NCBI GenBank assembly: GCA_033065855.1
Contig: JAVXUO010002023.1
Coordinates: forward strand, 231,001-295,000
Direction: 5' to 3'
Length of the DNA: 64,000 bases
Origin: Escallonia rubra
Lineage: Eukaryota > Streptophyta > Magnoliopsida > Escalloniales > Escalloniaceae
Made by a program: the position numbers and the translations under genes
Shown here: piece by piece, positions 20,349 to 32,119 of the stretch
How positions within the stretch are numbered: the first letter of the stretch is position 1
Layout: every line of letters starts with the position of its first letter
Notes under the pieces: model-generated
What the model was told of the DNA's origin: nothing
The model's input: the letters and a program-made list of their open reading frames with translations, nothing else
Databases searched by the model: none

Positions 20349-23255
20349 TCAACCTCCACCGAATCTTGGTGCACTCACTTCAATCCTGTTGAGCAGGGTA
20401 TCCCCAGGCAACCATTTATCCAACCATAACCAAATATCTTGACCATTGCCCACTTGATAGCTGAAAAAAGGTTTAAATTGTTCCCTGATCTTTATCAATT
20501 TGCACCAGGTCCATGATACCTCCACGGGAGGTTTAAAAGTCCATAAATTCCTTTGCTTTATGATATATGTGTGACACCATTTCATCCAAACAGATTCTTT
20601 TGTATTTGCTAGATCCCATAAATGCTTGCAAATAACTGCATTATTCCAGTCAGGCATTCTTTTTAACCTTAGGCCCCCTTTTTTCTTTGGCAGACATAGA
20701 TATTTCCATGCCACTTTTGCCCCGGTGCATTTAGTATCTTTGCCATGCCACACAAAGGCTCTCATTCTACCTTCAATTTGATTAAGTATTCTCTTAGGTA
20801 AGACAAATATAGTACACCAATAGACTTGTATACTTACGAGGATAGACATGGCAATTTGTAACCTTCCAGCATATGATAATGATCTTACAGCCCAGCTTGT
20901 TATCTTCTTGGTAAGTTTTTCCACTAGCCCTTGGCAATCCTTGTAATGCAGCTTGGTTGATATCAAGGGAACTCCCAAATATTTCACTAGAAATACACCC
21001 CTAGGAATACCAACTATCTCAGCCAATTGAGTTGCATTTTCCTCAGTAACTCCTGCCATGTATATAGCACTTTTACTGAGATTTGGGCCTAATCCAGAGA
21101 GTTGTTCAAACTCTTGTAAGACTTGCTTGATGATTCTCAGAGAGTTTGTATTTGCTTTTGCCATCAGGAATAGGTCATCAGCAAAACTCAAATGATTGAG
21201 ATTGAATTCTTGACATTTTGGATGGTATGAGAATAACGGATCTTGTGTATAAGCATCCAATAATCCAGAGAAAGCCTCCATTACTATTAAGAATAGATAT
21301 GGAGATATTGGGTCACCCTGCCTTAGCCCCCTAGAGCTTGCAAAATACCCTTTCATATTCCCATTTAGGCTGATTGAGGAATTTGGAGTAGTCACAAATT
21401 GCATTATTCAATCCAAAAATCTAGTAGGGAACTGCATTACTTCCATTACTGCCTTTAATAATTCCCAGTCAACTGAGTCATAAGCCTTCTGTAAATCAAT
21501 TTTTAATACACACCTAGGGCCTCCAGCATTCCTGTGGTAGTTCCTGACTAGTTCTTGCATCAAAAGAATATTATCAGCTATGTTTCTTCTTTCTACAAAA
21601 GCAGATTGCCTTAGTGTTATCAGGTTTGGTAAGACCTTTTTGAGTCTGGCACAAATGATGTTTGATATCCCTTTGTATACCACATTGCAACAAGCTATGG
21701 GCCTAAACTCCTTCATATTGTTAGGGCAAGTGACTTTTGGAATTAAGGTTAGGCTAGTATTGTTAAACTATTTGATGCCCTTACCTTTGTTAAAAATTTA
21801 TTTCACTGCAGCTATCACCTGATGCCTCACCACTTCCCAATTTCGCTGAAAAAACTCAGATGTGTAGCCATCTGGCCCAGGGGCCTTGTTGTGCTTGAGA
21901 GATATGAATGCCTCCTTGATTTCTTGGTCATCCATAGGAGTTACCAGCATATTCTTTTCATGCTGTGTGATCTGTTTCTTAATCAGAGATAGTAATCTTT
22001 CCTTCATTTGTGGTCTATATGGTCTTCTAGCTCCCAAAAATTCTGAAAATATTGAATTGCTACCTGATGCACCTCATGTTCCCCAACCACTTGTTCTCCA
22101 TTTGAATTGTTGATGGCAAGGATTTTGTTGTGTGCTCTAATTATCTGCTTTCCTGAAGAAATAGGAAGTATTGCAGTCCTCAAGTTTGACTTCCTTGATT
22201 CTTGCTTTCTGATAATAGAAAGCTTCTTCAGCATGCACTAGGTGTTGATATTGTTGCTGAAGTTCCTTTTCCCTTTGTATGAAACTTGTATTCTGATGAA
22301 CTAATATTTGTCTTTGAGTATCTTGCAACTCTTTAAAAATGCTAGCAGTTCTCTCAGATATGTTGCTGTAATGCTCTCTATTTAGCTACCTCAATATTGG
22401 TTTCAGCTTCTTTAGTTTCTCTTTCAACTGATAGCAAGCACTACCTTCTATTTCCACCTCCCATACAGATTTTAATAGCTGCTGAAATTTAGTATGCTGC
22501 ATCCACTAGTTGAAGAATTTAAAGGGCCTATTACCTTGTTGGTGATTCTGTAGCACATGTATGACCAATAAGGCATGATCAGTTATCCCTGGGGGCTGAG
22601 CTTCCACAAGGGTATTTGTATACTTGTCCATCCATCCTGTATTTTGTAATGCCCTGTCCAGTCTACACATAATCAATTCATCATCCCTTTTATTACACCA
22701 GGTATAAAATACTCCCTTAGTATTTATGTATTCAAGATGAGCATTGTATATGCACTCATTGAACTCTACAACACCTCTATTTGTGATGCCAATACCTCCT
22801 TGTCTCTCTATTATATTCCTCACCACATTTAAATCACCTACCACCATCCATGGATATTGTCCAATGTCCCTTGCTTCATGCTCTAGATTTTGCCACACAA
22901 TCCTTCTTTTATCTCTTTTGTCATTTGCATAGACAAAGGTTAAATAAAAGAGGATTTTAGAATCTGAGTCAATAGCTTTCCCTGTAATGTGTTGACTAGT
23001 CATTCTTTCCACAATGATATTTACCACTGCACTATTCCAGCCCAGCCACACTCTTGATACACCTTTTTTATTAGTGTTATGAACAAACTTCCAAGTTTTA
23101 TTCCATTTGCTTTGGATGCCTTCAACATTCTATTCTCTAACCCTTGTTTCTAATAAATCAACTATGTCTATTTTATTGTTTTTCAGACACTTTCTCACCT
23201 CAGCTTGCTTTACAGGGGCATTGAAGCCCCTTATGTTCCAACTAGCTATCTTCAT
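20349..23255 (-). pseudogene. LINE-1 ORF2: endonuclease plus reverse transcriptase, truncated
   Basis: The start at 23255 gives MKIASWNIRGFN, the classic N-terminus of the plant L1 AP-endonuclease. The endonuclease continues in 23051-22506, with VVGDLNVV, FYTWCNKR and DRAL, and ITDHALLVI as the SDH-type motif. A linker with coiled-coil character (22328-22137) is followed by KAPGPDGYT (about 21900). Reverse transcriptase motifs then appear: FRPIACCNVVYK, the DLQKAYDSVDW block with the first catalytic Asp, RQGDPISPYLFLI, and SFADDLFL (the FADD catalytic motif). The frame 21404-20349 is long and clean (351 residues) but ends abruptly after WLPGDTLLNRI. Stops or frame shifts occur near 23150, 22500, 21780 and 21406. 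Confidence 0.88.
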
Positions 23256-23279
23256 TATTTGAATTTCATCCCCTTTCAT

Positions 23280-24920
23280 TTACTACTTCCCCTTTTTGCC
23301 CTTTGCTCATGTCTTCCTCTGTCTTGAATCTGATGTGAGTTACTTTTATTCTGCTGATTTTCCTCTACTGCAGCCTCCTCTACTCCTTCCTGATTTTTCA
23401 ATATGGAGAAGCTATTCCTCACACTAATGATTCCAAGGCTTACTTCTTGATGGTCACATATACCTTCAACTTGAGGGAGCTCAGTTGATTGTACTAGTTT
23501 GTGTTCCTCCCTCACTTCTATTGGGATCTTTGGTTTCCAGATCTTGATTGTTGGGGGCTTTTTATAGCACTTACTGGTTTGATGCCCATAGTTCTGACAG
23601 TGTAGACATTTGACTGGTATCTATTCATAGACAACTTTTTGATTTAGGACTTGCTCATTTGGTCATTGCATAGGTACATTTTCAGGAAGCTGTGCATTTA
23701 ATTCCACCTCAATACATACTCTAACAAAGCCCAACTGTTCCTTGTTTGTTGTCATATTATCCATAAACAATGGTTTACCAATAGTACTTACAATTCGACT
23801 CACCATTTGTTTTGACCAAAACTGAAGTGGAAGGTTTGGCAATTGTATCCATATGGGTATTGTGGTAAGGTCACTGGTATCTACTATCATAGTTGTTGTC
23901 CATGGTTTTATGATCATCGGTTTACTATAAAAAAACCAAGGCCCATTCCCAATCATTTGTGCTCTAGCCTTATTAGTGTCAAAACGCACTATATATATAC
24001 CAGGTTGTAAGAGGCTAACATAGAATTTACCAAATTGACTCCATTTTCTTTCCATATAGCCCTTCATAATATGCATTGGTGGTCGCGAGCCCAGAACGAA
24101 TACTACCATTGAATTTGCCCATTCCTAGACTTCACCTTCACCATCAGCTTCTGTGAACACCACTCCTTGTTGTCCATTTACCTCTTATAGTTTGATATAC
24201 TGCAAACTGTTCTCCTGTAGATAGTCTTGATTTGGCTTCACAATTTTCGCGAATGATTTCTGAGTCAACTTGCTCCCCCAGTTTGCGGCATTTCCATTCC
24301 TCGCCATTGGGTTCGAATTTACTTTGTTGTGCGATGGTAGCGGTGAAAACTCCTCCCTTTTTTCCAACGTGGTCATTGCTCAGTATTATCTCACTTGCCA
24401 CCTCAGCATCTTTATTGAAGTGGCTATCTTGGTCATCTACGCACGCGTGGGAGTTACGCGCCCCCAATTTGTCATCTCCTTCATTCAATGCTATCTGTTC
24501 TTGGGACTGCATCAATCTTAGATCTTTACTACAAAGATCTGCATTGAATTTCTCCTTTAATTCCATGTTTTCTTGTCTTAACTGATCAATTTTCTTCTTT
24601 AAATCCATCACAATTTCTTTTAGACCATTTTCTTCATCCGAGCCCATGCTGGTTCCGCCCAATTTTTCAGGCCTTAGATCACCAACATCTCTGATTTCAG
24701 TGCCTAATGACACTATTTGAACATGATTTGGATGCATTGTTACTGTATTAGGCCTACTTGTATGCGTTTGTTGCCATTCCACACCTACGAACTCGTGTGC
24801 AAAAATTTCTTTAACTGCTCCTCATAGTCGATTTGATCTCCTTGATTGAATTCCTGATGAAGTGTTTGTTATTGTGAATTCAGAATTCTCTTGTTGCTTC
24901 TTCCGTACTCTTGATCCCAT
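23280..24920 (-). pseudogene. LINE-1 ORF1: DUF4283 nucleic-acid-binding protein, broken
   Basis: An ATG at 24920 opens a basic N-terminus (MGSRVRKKQQEN) that stops after about 30 codons. A frame then opens near 24782 and runs to 24144. It has a heptad-like charged stretch (MDLKKKIDQLRQENMELKEKF) consistent with a short coiled coil. The DUF4283 region follows in the frame 24109-23663, with WSQFGKFYVSLL, GNGPWFFYSKPMIIKPW and IPIWIQLPNLPLQFWS. Next, near 23615-23570, is a CCHC zinc knuckle, CLHCQNYGHQTSKC. A Ser/Gln-rich tail follows (to 23276). In plant L1 elements this protein binds the element RNA. At least two frame breaks separate the parts. Confidence 0.8.
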
Positions 24921-24977
24921 TAATCAGATGAGTTCCGAATCGTAAAAGCAGTGCAGATTTTAGAGAGAAGTTGGAGT

Positions 24978-25001
24978 TTCTCTCTCTCTCTCTCTCTCTC
25001 A
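24978..25001. repeat. (TC)n microsatellite at the 5' side of LINE-1
   Basis: About 12 TC units on the plus strand, just upstream of the LINE-1 ORF1 start. Confidence 0.9.
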
Positions 25002-25730
25002 CTAAATTCTTTATATTTTTCGTACTTTACTTTGTAACTAGACTTAGAGATACGATCGTATCGACGACTATGACCTAAAAATTGACCAAAAATTTTCCTT
25101 GCATGCATAAATGGTTTATATGTTGAAAAATAGAGGAAACAACTTTATGGCAGTAGGCCTATCCAATCAAATGCATACTTGGAATTTCAAATTCCAACTG
25201 CTAGTTTGGGGGAACAGAGTTGACTAAGTTGGTAACACCGTCGATTGCATTACATTTCATGACATACCTACTTCAAAATGACTTTATTTCTTTCAAAACC
25301 TATAACTATAAAAATAACTCATACGGGTGAGTATTTCCCCATCTTCCTCTCTAACTAAGAGGAGAAGCAAAAGACGGGAAGGCATGGGCAGAGGCTATGG
25401 ACACAGAGACGACCTATTTTGATTGTTGGTTCTGGTTCATCTGGCTTGAGAGCAGGCCTTCTAGGTGGAATTTCCACAACATTGGGCATTCTTCGTCATT
25501 GGCAACCTCAGTAACAACGGCGGTCCCTACGTATTTGGTTGTTCACATTAGTTGACATGGTAAACTAGGCCAGAACTACTAGAATCACGAATTGGGGCAA
25601 TTATGCTCTTTTTCGCGCCTAGTTCTACACTGAAGACAAAATGAGAAAGATGAATAGAGAGGAGAAAAATGATGTCAGCTCTAGCTGAGACCAAAATGTC
25701 TGAGCTAAAAAATCTACAAACTGATTTTGG
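25002..25730. other. Gene-free region between LINE-1 and an LTR remnant
   Basis: No coding similarity or bounded repeat is recognisable here. Confidence 0.4.
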
Positions 25731-26370
25731 ACATTGATTTCAATCATCCATCTTATTCTAAGCCCTCATTTCTTACAAATACATCAAAGCTCAAGAATTA
25801 TAGATTTCATCTCTCATAATTTCATATTGTTAAGAGAGTATCTTTCTGAGCAAACTATTATTAATAGCGAGCATTCTTCAAGTCATCAATTCTCTCATCT
25901 CTCTATAATACCAGAGCTTCATTTTTGTACTGACTTCCAATCAAGAGGGCTTCTCCCTGCACAATTGATCTTTGTAAGAAGATTGTGATCAAGGCTTAGG
26001 CTTGTTAACTCATGGGTGAGCTTTGTCAATTTGCACTTGTGCTTAGTGTGGGGACTTCACCATGTGTTTTAAGGGTTTTGTTCTTAACCCGAAAGAAGAT
26101 TGTTGCTATTGGATTCTAGTGCTCTTGCAAGAGATTTCCTTGAAGATGTTGATGTAGGCTTCAGGGTAGTTCAAACTTGAACCATTTAAATCTCTTTGTC
26201 AAGTATCTATAGCTCAATCTCTTTATTTTTTGTTATATAATTATTTGAGATTGTGTAGTTAGCATAATTGATTGAGCTTGATTGAGATACATGCTTGTGA
26301 TTAGCTTAAATCTCCAATTAATTTAAAATAAAAAAACCTATTCACCCTCCCTTCCAGGGTTGTTTTACTA
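25731..26370 (+). mobile_element. Probable copia-type LTR remnant
   Basis: The segment ends with AACCTATTCACCCTCCCTTCCAGGGTT, which resembles the 3' end of many plant copia LTRs (a CTATTCACCCCCC-type tail). The preceding 600 bases are non-coding, with phrases such as CTTGCAAGAGATT and GTGATTAGC found in such LTRs. Neither terminus nor a target duplication could be fixed, and no coding region follows. It is an old fragment. Confidence 0.4.
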
Positions 26371-27230
26371 GTTTTGCATGTAATAAGACGTACTATAGTC
26401 CATATCAGTTTATGCAGAGGCATATGATGCATCTAAAGTTGTCGATGACTTAACTTGAAGGTGAGCCTAGTTCGGTTGATGAAGACGCCGGTAAGAAGAA
26501 TTTTTTCTAGAAATTGAAAGTCAATGTTATGATTTAGTAGATGATCTAAGTTGGCTTTGGTGTCATTCACAATGTTTTAGCTCTTAGTAAAACATGCAAA
26601 TTGGTTGTTGAATTGCAGACTTTGGATTTCTAATATTGTGATAACATTGCCTAAATCCAGACTATGCATCTGAATTTCGGAATGCCAGAATATTACGGCT
26701 TTTGAGGCGTTTAAGGGTTTAGAGGGGCGTAGTTTTGAAATATGAGAGTTGTTTTCAGTATGAAAAAGGGGAAGGTGTCTACACATAGCATCACTAGTGC
26801 AATGGGATTGGTCAAAATTTCATGGTCGAGATCGGACTTCCCAAATATTTTTGAAAGATCTATCCATAGATTAACTTAACATGGGTTCGAAAGTACTCTG
26901 TAGTCACTGAGTTCAGCTCAGAAAAAGAGATAAAAATGACAAAATAGACCAGACAATCTGCATATTACACTATGTCATTGAGATTTCGAAGGCATCTTTC
27001 ATTGAATATATCAACCACCCACTCAAGCGTATACATAGATTGTAGATTCTTTTTTAAGAACAAAATGCATTTTTGATACATGCTAACAAAAACATACATT
27101 CACTCATGTGTATTTACACGAATTAGCAAAGTATTATGATTTCCTCTTTAAGAAGTGGGTCTTTTCATAGTGAACTAATTGTGTGACCTGGCGCTCTCCT
27201 TTCTTCTGGCAGTTGGTCATCCAATTTTCT
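26371..27230. other. Gene-free region
   Basis: No gene, RNA or bounded repeat is recognised. Confidence 0.4.
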
Positions 27231-27234
27231 TCGT

Positions 27235-28579
27235 ATTGATAAATGGAGGCAATAATGGCAATTGTGGCTCACCGCCTCAAAATAAATAAATCCACGAAAT
27301 GGACTCATTGAAGAGTCGTCATCTTATTTTATTTTAAAAAAAAAGGAAAAATAAGAGAAGCCATACAACTGACTCGAAGGTGTCCAAAAGGACGACAAGC
27401 CTATCGAAACCGAGAGAGAGGTCCCGTGACTAAGTTATGCAACAGGAAGATGCTAGGCCCCCGCCGTGCCCTTTCGGTCTCCAATTTGTTTCTAATGATT
27501 TTTGGCCTAAAAACACGTAGCATGTAACATACATCAAGGCTCATCTTAAGCTAATAATTTTTATTATTATTTGGCTTGAACTCGACCACAGGCGTCAAGT
27601 GGCATATGTATCCGATCAGACTAATCAAAATCGAAACCTTCGTAGTTTGACATTGGTCCTACGGGAAGTAGTATACAATTCGAACCTAGATTTTAGACAA
27701 AGAAAATGAAAGTACTCTTTTTGTAGACTTGAAATGAGACGCGCTTCAAGAAAGGGAGACATTCTATATAATTTCTACCCTAGGAAAGTTGGTAAAGGTC
27801 ACCTCGCGATGCTGTTTGCGACTCGGGGATATTCGCTTATTTATCCACGATGTAAACAACCAAAGTGACGTTTTTAGAGGGATTTGAGTGGCTAACATTC
27901 TCTAGAAAGTTTGGACGTCACTTCACTAGGAAATGGCGTGCAAACTCTAAAAAGAATCAGCTTCTGGCTTACCATAGATCGATCCCTAAAAATAAAGGCG
28001 AAGACCCCTTTTTATAGTGCTTAGGGTCGCAAAATCTAATAAGATTGGCAATGCCAATCTACATGGCTGGAGATAAGTTAGAATAAGTGATAAAATTACA
28101 GACTGACAAAAGTCAACTAACTGGCCGGTTAGTCGAAAACCGGATGGTTCACCTCATTTATTAAAAATATTTTTTCCTGAATTTTGGGGACATTATTTGA
28201 CTATAATTTCGCTAATTATATCTAAAATCACAAATGAGATATAAGTCACTTCTTAACCAACAAATAGATTTATTTAATCTTTATATCAAGGAGAAGTCAT
28301 GAATTGTTTTTCCAAATCATCTAGACAAATTACATCACTTAGAATAATCTAGACTACGGACCGAAATTGACCTACATGGACTGGGCTGAACATGTAATGG
28401 ACTGGACTGACGGACTGGATTGGACATGCAATGGACTTGACTAAACTAAATTAAATAAACTGGACTTAATCAAATAATTAAACTACATTACTAAGCCCGA
28501 ACTCAATAATGCTTTTTAATAAATAATAGAGCTCATTATTTATTTAATTAAAAAAATGCCTACAAAATGAGGTGTCTAC
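27235..28579 (+). mobile_element. Gypsy Tat/Ogre-group LTR, probably solo, left boundary approximate
   Basis: The phrases GGACTCATTGAAGAGTCG, ACAACTGACTCGAAGG and GGTCCCGTGACTAAGTTATG, followed by TGCTAGGCCCC, are well-known wording of long LTRs in the Tat/Ogre group of plant gypsy elements. The right end reads AAATGAGGTGTCTACA, a usual LTR terminus. No internal region or second LTR is present in the window. The start is placed only by composition. No matching target duplication was found, so it may be truncated on the left. Confidence 0.55.
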
Positions 28580-28726
28580 AGTGACAAATATAAAAAGACA
28601 TATATATGTTGGGAGAAGGTACACTGCCGAGCACGTACGCATACACATGTACACACATACACACTATGTGGGTGTCTTTACTGTCAAATTTGAAGTCAGA
28701 CCACACACGGTCCAGGTGGGTGAAAT

Positions 28727-29439
28727 CATAGTTATCAATATCGTACGGCCGGTACGTATCGCGTTTACCTTCTACTGGTACGACATCCCTTATATTTTTG
28801 TACCGGTCAAAATACCGTTATGTACCGGTTGTACCGGCCGATACAAGTGATGCCGGTCGAGAACTACGTACCAGCAGAGATATTGTGTTTTGTACCGGTT
28901 CCTTGAAAAATGTAAAAATAACAAATTTTGTTAGAAATTTTGTAAATTGATCATATAAAGAATTAATAGAAAAACACTCTAAGTTATATTGTACCAATCA
29001 AAGCCTCTATAGCTTGTTGCTCATAATATTCATTACAATTTGTGAAATCTTTACTGGTAAGTTAAGCTTTTAATCTTCACTTAACTTTGATTTACTTCGT
29101 ACCTGTAAGCTTTTATCATATTTTTTCATCTATATGATGCACTGTTTTACACACATGCGCGCGCACACACACAAACAACTTATTCTTGAACCCAATAGTG
29201 TTATTATTGAACAAAAAACTTATTCTTACATAAGAATTTGTGAATGATCGTTAAAAAGGGGGATAATCCTAGATGAGGTAATTCAATTGAATAAGCTATT
29301 TGTTTTTAGTGTCACTATATGCGTGAATATTACTATTATATATTATTGATGAAAATTTGAGACGGAACCGAGACGGTACTGATACCGTTTCACGAAGAAA
29401 AAAAAACGGTACGCACTCTGATACGGTATTCATAACTAT
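28727..29439. mobile_element. 713-bp non-autonomous DNA transposon with TIRs and matching TSD
   Basis: The left end reads CATAGTTATCAATATCGTACG. The right end, reversed, reads ATAGTTATGAATACCGTATC, so the ends are imperfect inverted repeats. Flanking direct repeats GGGTGAAAT lie at 28718-28726 and 29440-29448. If the terminal C/G pair belongs to the TIR the duplication is 8 bp (hAT-like); otherwise it is 9 bp (MULE-like). The interior is AT-rich apart from CCGGT-rich ends and encodes nothing recognisable. Short ACAC runs occur near 29,150-29,170. Confidence 0.8.
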
Positions 29440-29449
29440 GGGTGAAATA

Positions 29450-30430
29450 AGTTAGAATTTGATTTTGGGATCGGTTGTGGGATGTGAGAGTTTTGTTTGT
29501 ACCTAACAAAATTAAGTTTTTATCTAAACTGAGCCCCCATACACTCCAAGCCCCATTTACAGGTCCCCTAAGTTTGTTCCATTCAAGGTGTTGTGAGATA
29601 CTGCTACAAATGGGAACCCAAACTGCCATTGTTATTCATATCATGTACTAGGTGATTGGAAAAACGCAAACAAACTGTGTAGTCGAAATGAGATTCTTGT
29701 TGCATATAGAAGAATTTTAGCTCCAAACTTGGCTGGAGCAACTCCCTTTTCAACGACAATTTTTTTTTTTTTTTTGTGTCAAAGTTTTATTGGCATATTT
29801 GTAGCACTTGCGGTAATAACAAAATGGTACCAATCTTTGCTGAATTATTGCTATAAGCCCTACGAATAAGCTTTGGCGGTAAATTTTTGTTAATTGATGG
29901 AGACATAGATGAAGTTTTTCAAAACTGAAGGAAGCAAATATTTGTTTTGCTTTGTACCTCTTTGAAAATTTAATTTGTAAGAGTGAATGGCCAAGACCGA
30001 AGGAATTCTAACTCTGGAGTTCTTTCTTGATTTGATCATGAACCAACGAGCACATGTATGGTAATTGATCCCTCCACCCCCTTCAAAAAAAAAAAAAAAG
30101 GGCACAAAAAAGAACAAGTAAAAAGAAAAATAAGAAAGAATTCAGTATATTTTGCCCTCCAGATGTAACAAGCTTACTCTATCGCTCAACTTTTTTTTGT
30201 TCATGTTTATTTTTGTAATTTAATTGTGGGAAAAAGTATAAAAACCCACAGATCACCGAGCTTCATGTCGTTTAAGAATGTAAAATTCCTTCATCCAAGT
30301 AATTAGAAATCAGGACGATATAACTAAACTCCTTGTTCAGGGATAAAATACAGTCTAGGACTTGTTTTGACATAATACTACTTGTGGTCCTTGGCCAAAT
30401 GAAATGCAATTAGAGTTAAAGATTCTTATG
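29450..30430. other. Gene-free region
   Basis: AT-rich sequence with a T run at 29760-29775 and an A run near 30089-30101. No gene or bounded element is recognised. Confidence 0.4.
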
Positions 30431-31265
30431 AAAAGACACAATTGCCCTCCAGCCACCATCACCGTCTTTCTCTTATTTCTCTCATACTCTGACCACTTCC
30501 ATATCCTCCGACACTAACAACCACCACAGCATAACCCTACCCATTTCTCTCTGGATCTACCCCCTTTACCTTCAACACCACCTCCACGGCACCACCACGG
30601 CACCACCACAACACCACCTAGCATAACCACGCAACGCTATTCCGTCATCCTCAACCACCACACCACCAAAACTCACAATTTAACCCCCCCCCCCCCCCCA
30701 CAACCCTCCACCACCACCATAATAGATTTGGGAAGTATAAACCTACCAAAACCTACCACCAGATGCCTTGACAACCAACACCACCGACACCTTCAACAAC
30801 CACCACCAACCAAGCCTACTCCACCTCAATCACTCTCATTCTTTCTTCCCTGATGGTTGACAACAAACGCATCACACAAAAATATTCTTTTCCTCAATCA
30901 CTCTACTTCTTCCTTCACACCACACACATATGCACAACCACCAGTGACCACCGATGCCACCAACTGCCATAAAACTTCACCGCCATTGTAAAAGTCCACC
31001 TCCAGTAAGTCCTCCACCACTAGATCTATCAGCTTTTGTAGGAAAATTGATAGATCTGATAATGTGGGTATGTATGTGCATGCAATATTTGGTATGTGTG
31101 CAATTTTTGTTGGTGGTTGTTGAGGGCCGTATTTGTGCAATTGCTTAGTTCGGTGAAAATGGTGGCAGTGTGAAAGGCACTAAAGAAGAAATGTGGTGGC
31201 AATTGTATGAGAGTGAGAGAGAGAGAGAGAAAGAGAGATACATATCCTAAGGTTATATGTACGAG
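30431..31265. repeat. CCACCA-rich and GAGAGA-rich block, possibly an old MULE-like element
   Basis: The left half is dominated by CCACCA-type triplets with a C run at 30685-30700. The right half has TGTATGTGC-type wording and a GAGAGA tract (31210-31235). The same overall make-up (CACCACC-rich start, GAGAGA-rich end) is seen in the MULE-like element at 46,676-55,268. No terminal repeats could be confirmed. Open frames here are low-complexity. Confidence 0.35.
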
Positions 31266-31876
31266 AGTAGTATTGGCGTTTCGAAAATACAAAATGGTCA
31301 CATTAGCTAAAATCGTTATTCATGCAGTGCAACCTTAACGTTCGAATATCTGATACAAATCTTTTATATTTTGGATACATGTAACCATTTTGTCAAAACA
31401 TGATGATTGTATATATTTTACTCTTAAACTCAAAGAGGTCAGTGATATTTTCCCTTCGAAACTTATGAATCAACATTTTTTTTTCATGGTTGAACAAGGA
31501 AGTTTCAAATTATTGTACAACTGGAAACTTCATGTGCCAATTCTTTTTTCATCCATGCAATTAAAATTTTTTGGTGGGTCTATATTAAGAAAGACATAAT
31601 AACTCAAGCGACCTCATCCTCACTTTGACGGTTGTACTAACATTTTTTGGCTTATCATTACTTTCAAAAAAATGTAGGAAGACTAGTAATTCTATATAAA
31701 GCGACAAAACGATGAACACCAAGTATCTTTAATAACTTTTAATCAGTGATACTGGAATTATAATGCTAAATATTAATGTCTAAAATATCTGTAAAAATTT
31801 TATATTGGTAACATTTTCATATTTAATGAAAGACTATCTTTACCACGGAAGTTACATATGACTAGATATCGATTTT
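31266..31876. other. Gene-free region before LINE-2
   Basis: AT-rich sequence, nothing recognised. Confidence 0.4.
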
Positions 31877-32119
31877 GAGAGGTGAGCTTTTCGTCCGTGA
31901 GAGCTCTGGTGTTCCAGTCTTGCATTAGTTGCATATAGCGCCTTCAAGAGTGAAATCGGGGAGAGTCTTCTCTTCCTGGGTCAGTCTTTCAGGAGATCAT
32001 GAGGTTAATTACAACTGGTTTGTTGTTGTTTTATGTGGTGTGGTTTCAATCATCCTCTCAATTTAGGGCTTGTAAACATCGTCTTTGGGATTAAGGTTGT
32101 AATTTAGCTGTAGCTTTCT

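Larger units (their letters stand above)
20349..24960 (-). mobile_element. LINE-1: L1-clade plant LINE missing its 3' end
   Basis: On the minus strand a GA-rich microsatellite (about 25,001-24,978) lies just 5' of the element. ORF1 follows (start near 24920, end near 23280). ORF2 starts at 23255 and runs to 20349, where recognisable sequence stops soon after the RT thumb/connection region. The zf-RVT and RNase H regions and the poly(A) tail are missing. LINEs normally lose their 5' end, so loss of the 3' end points to a later deletion or insertion at about 20,345. I found no target-site duplication. Several stops and frame changes are present, so the copy is dead but fairly well preserved. 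Confidence 0.85.

Noticed and set aside
24232-24585. 117-residue plus-strand frame
   Set aside because: Complement of the LINE-1 ORF1 coiled-coil segment.
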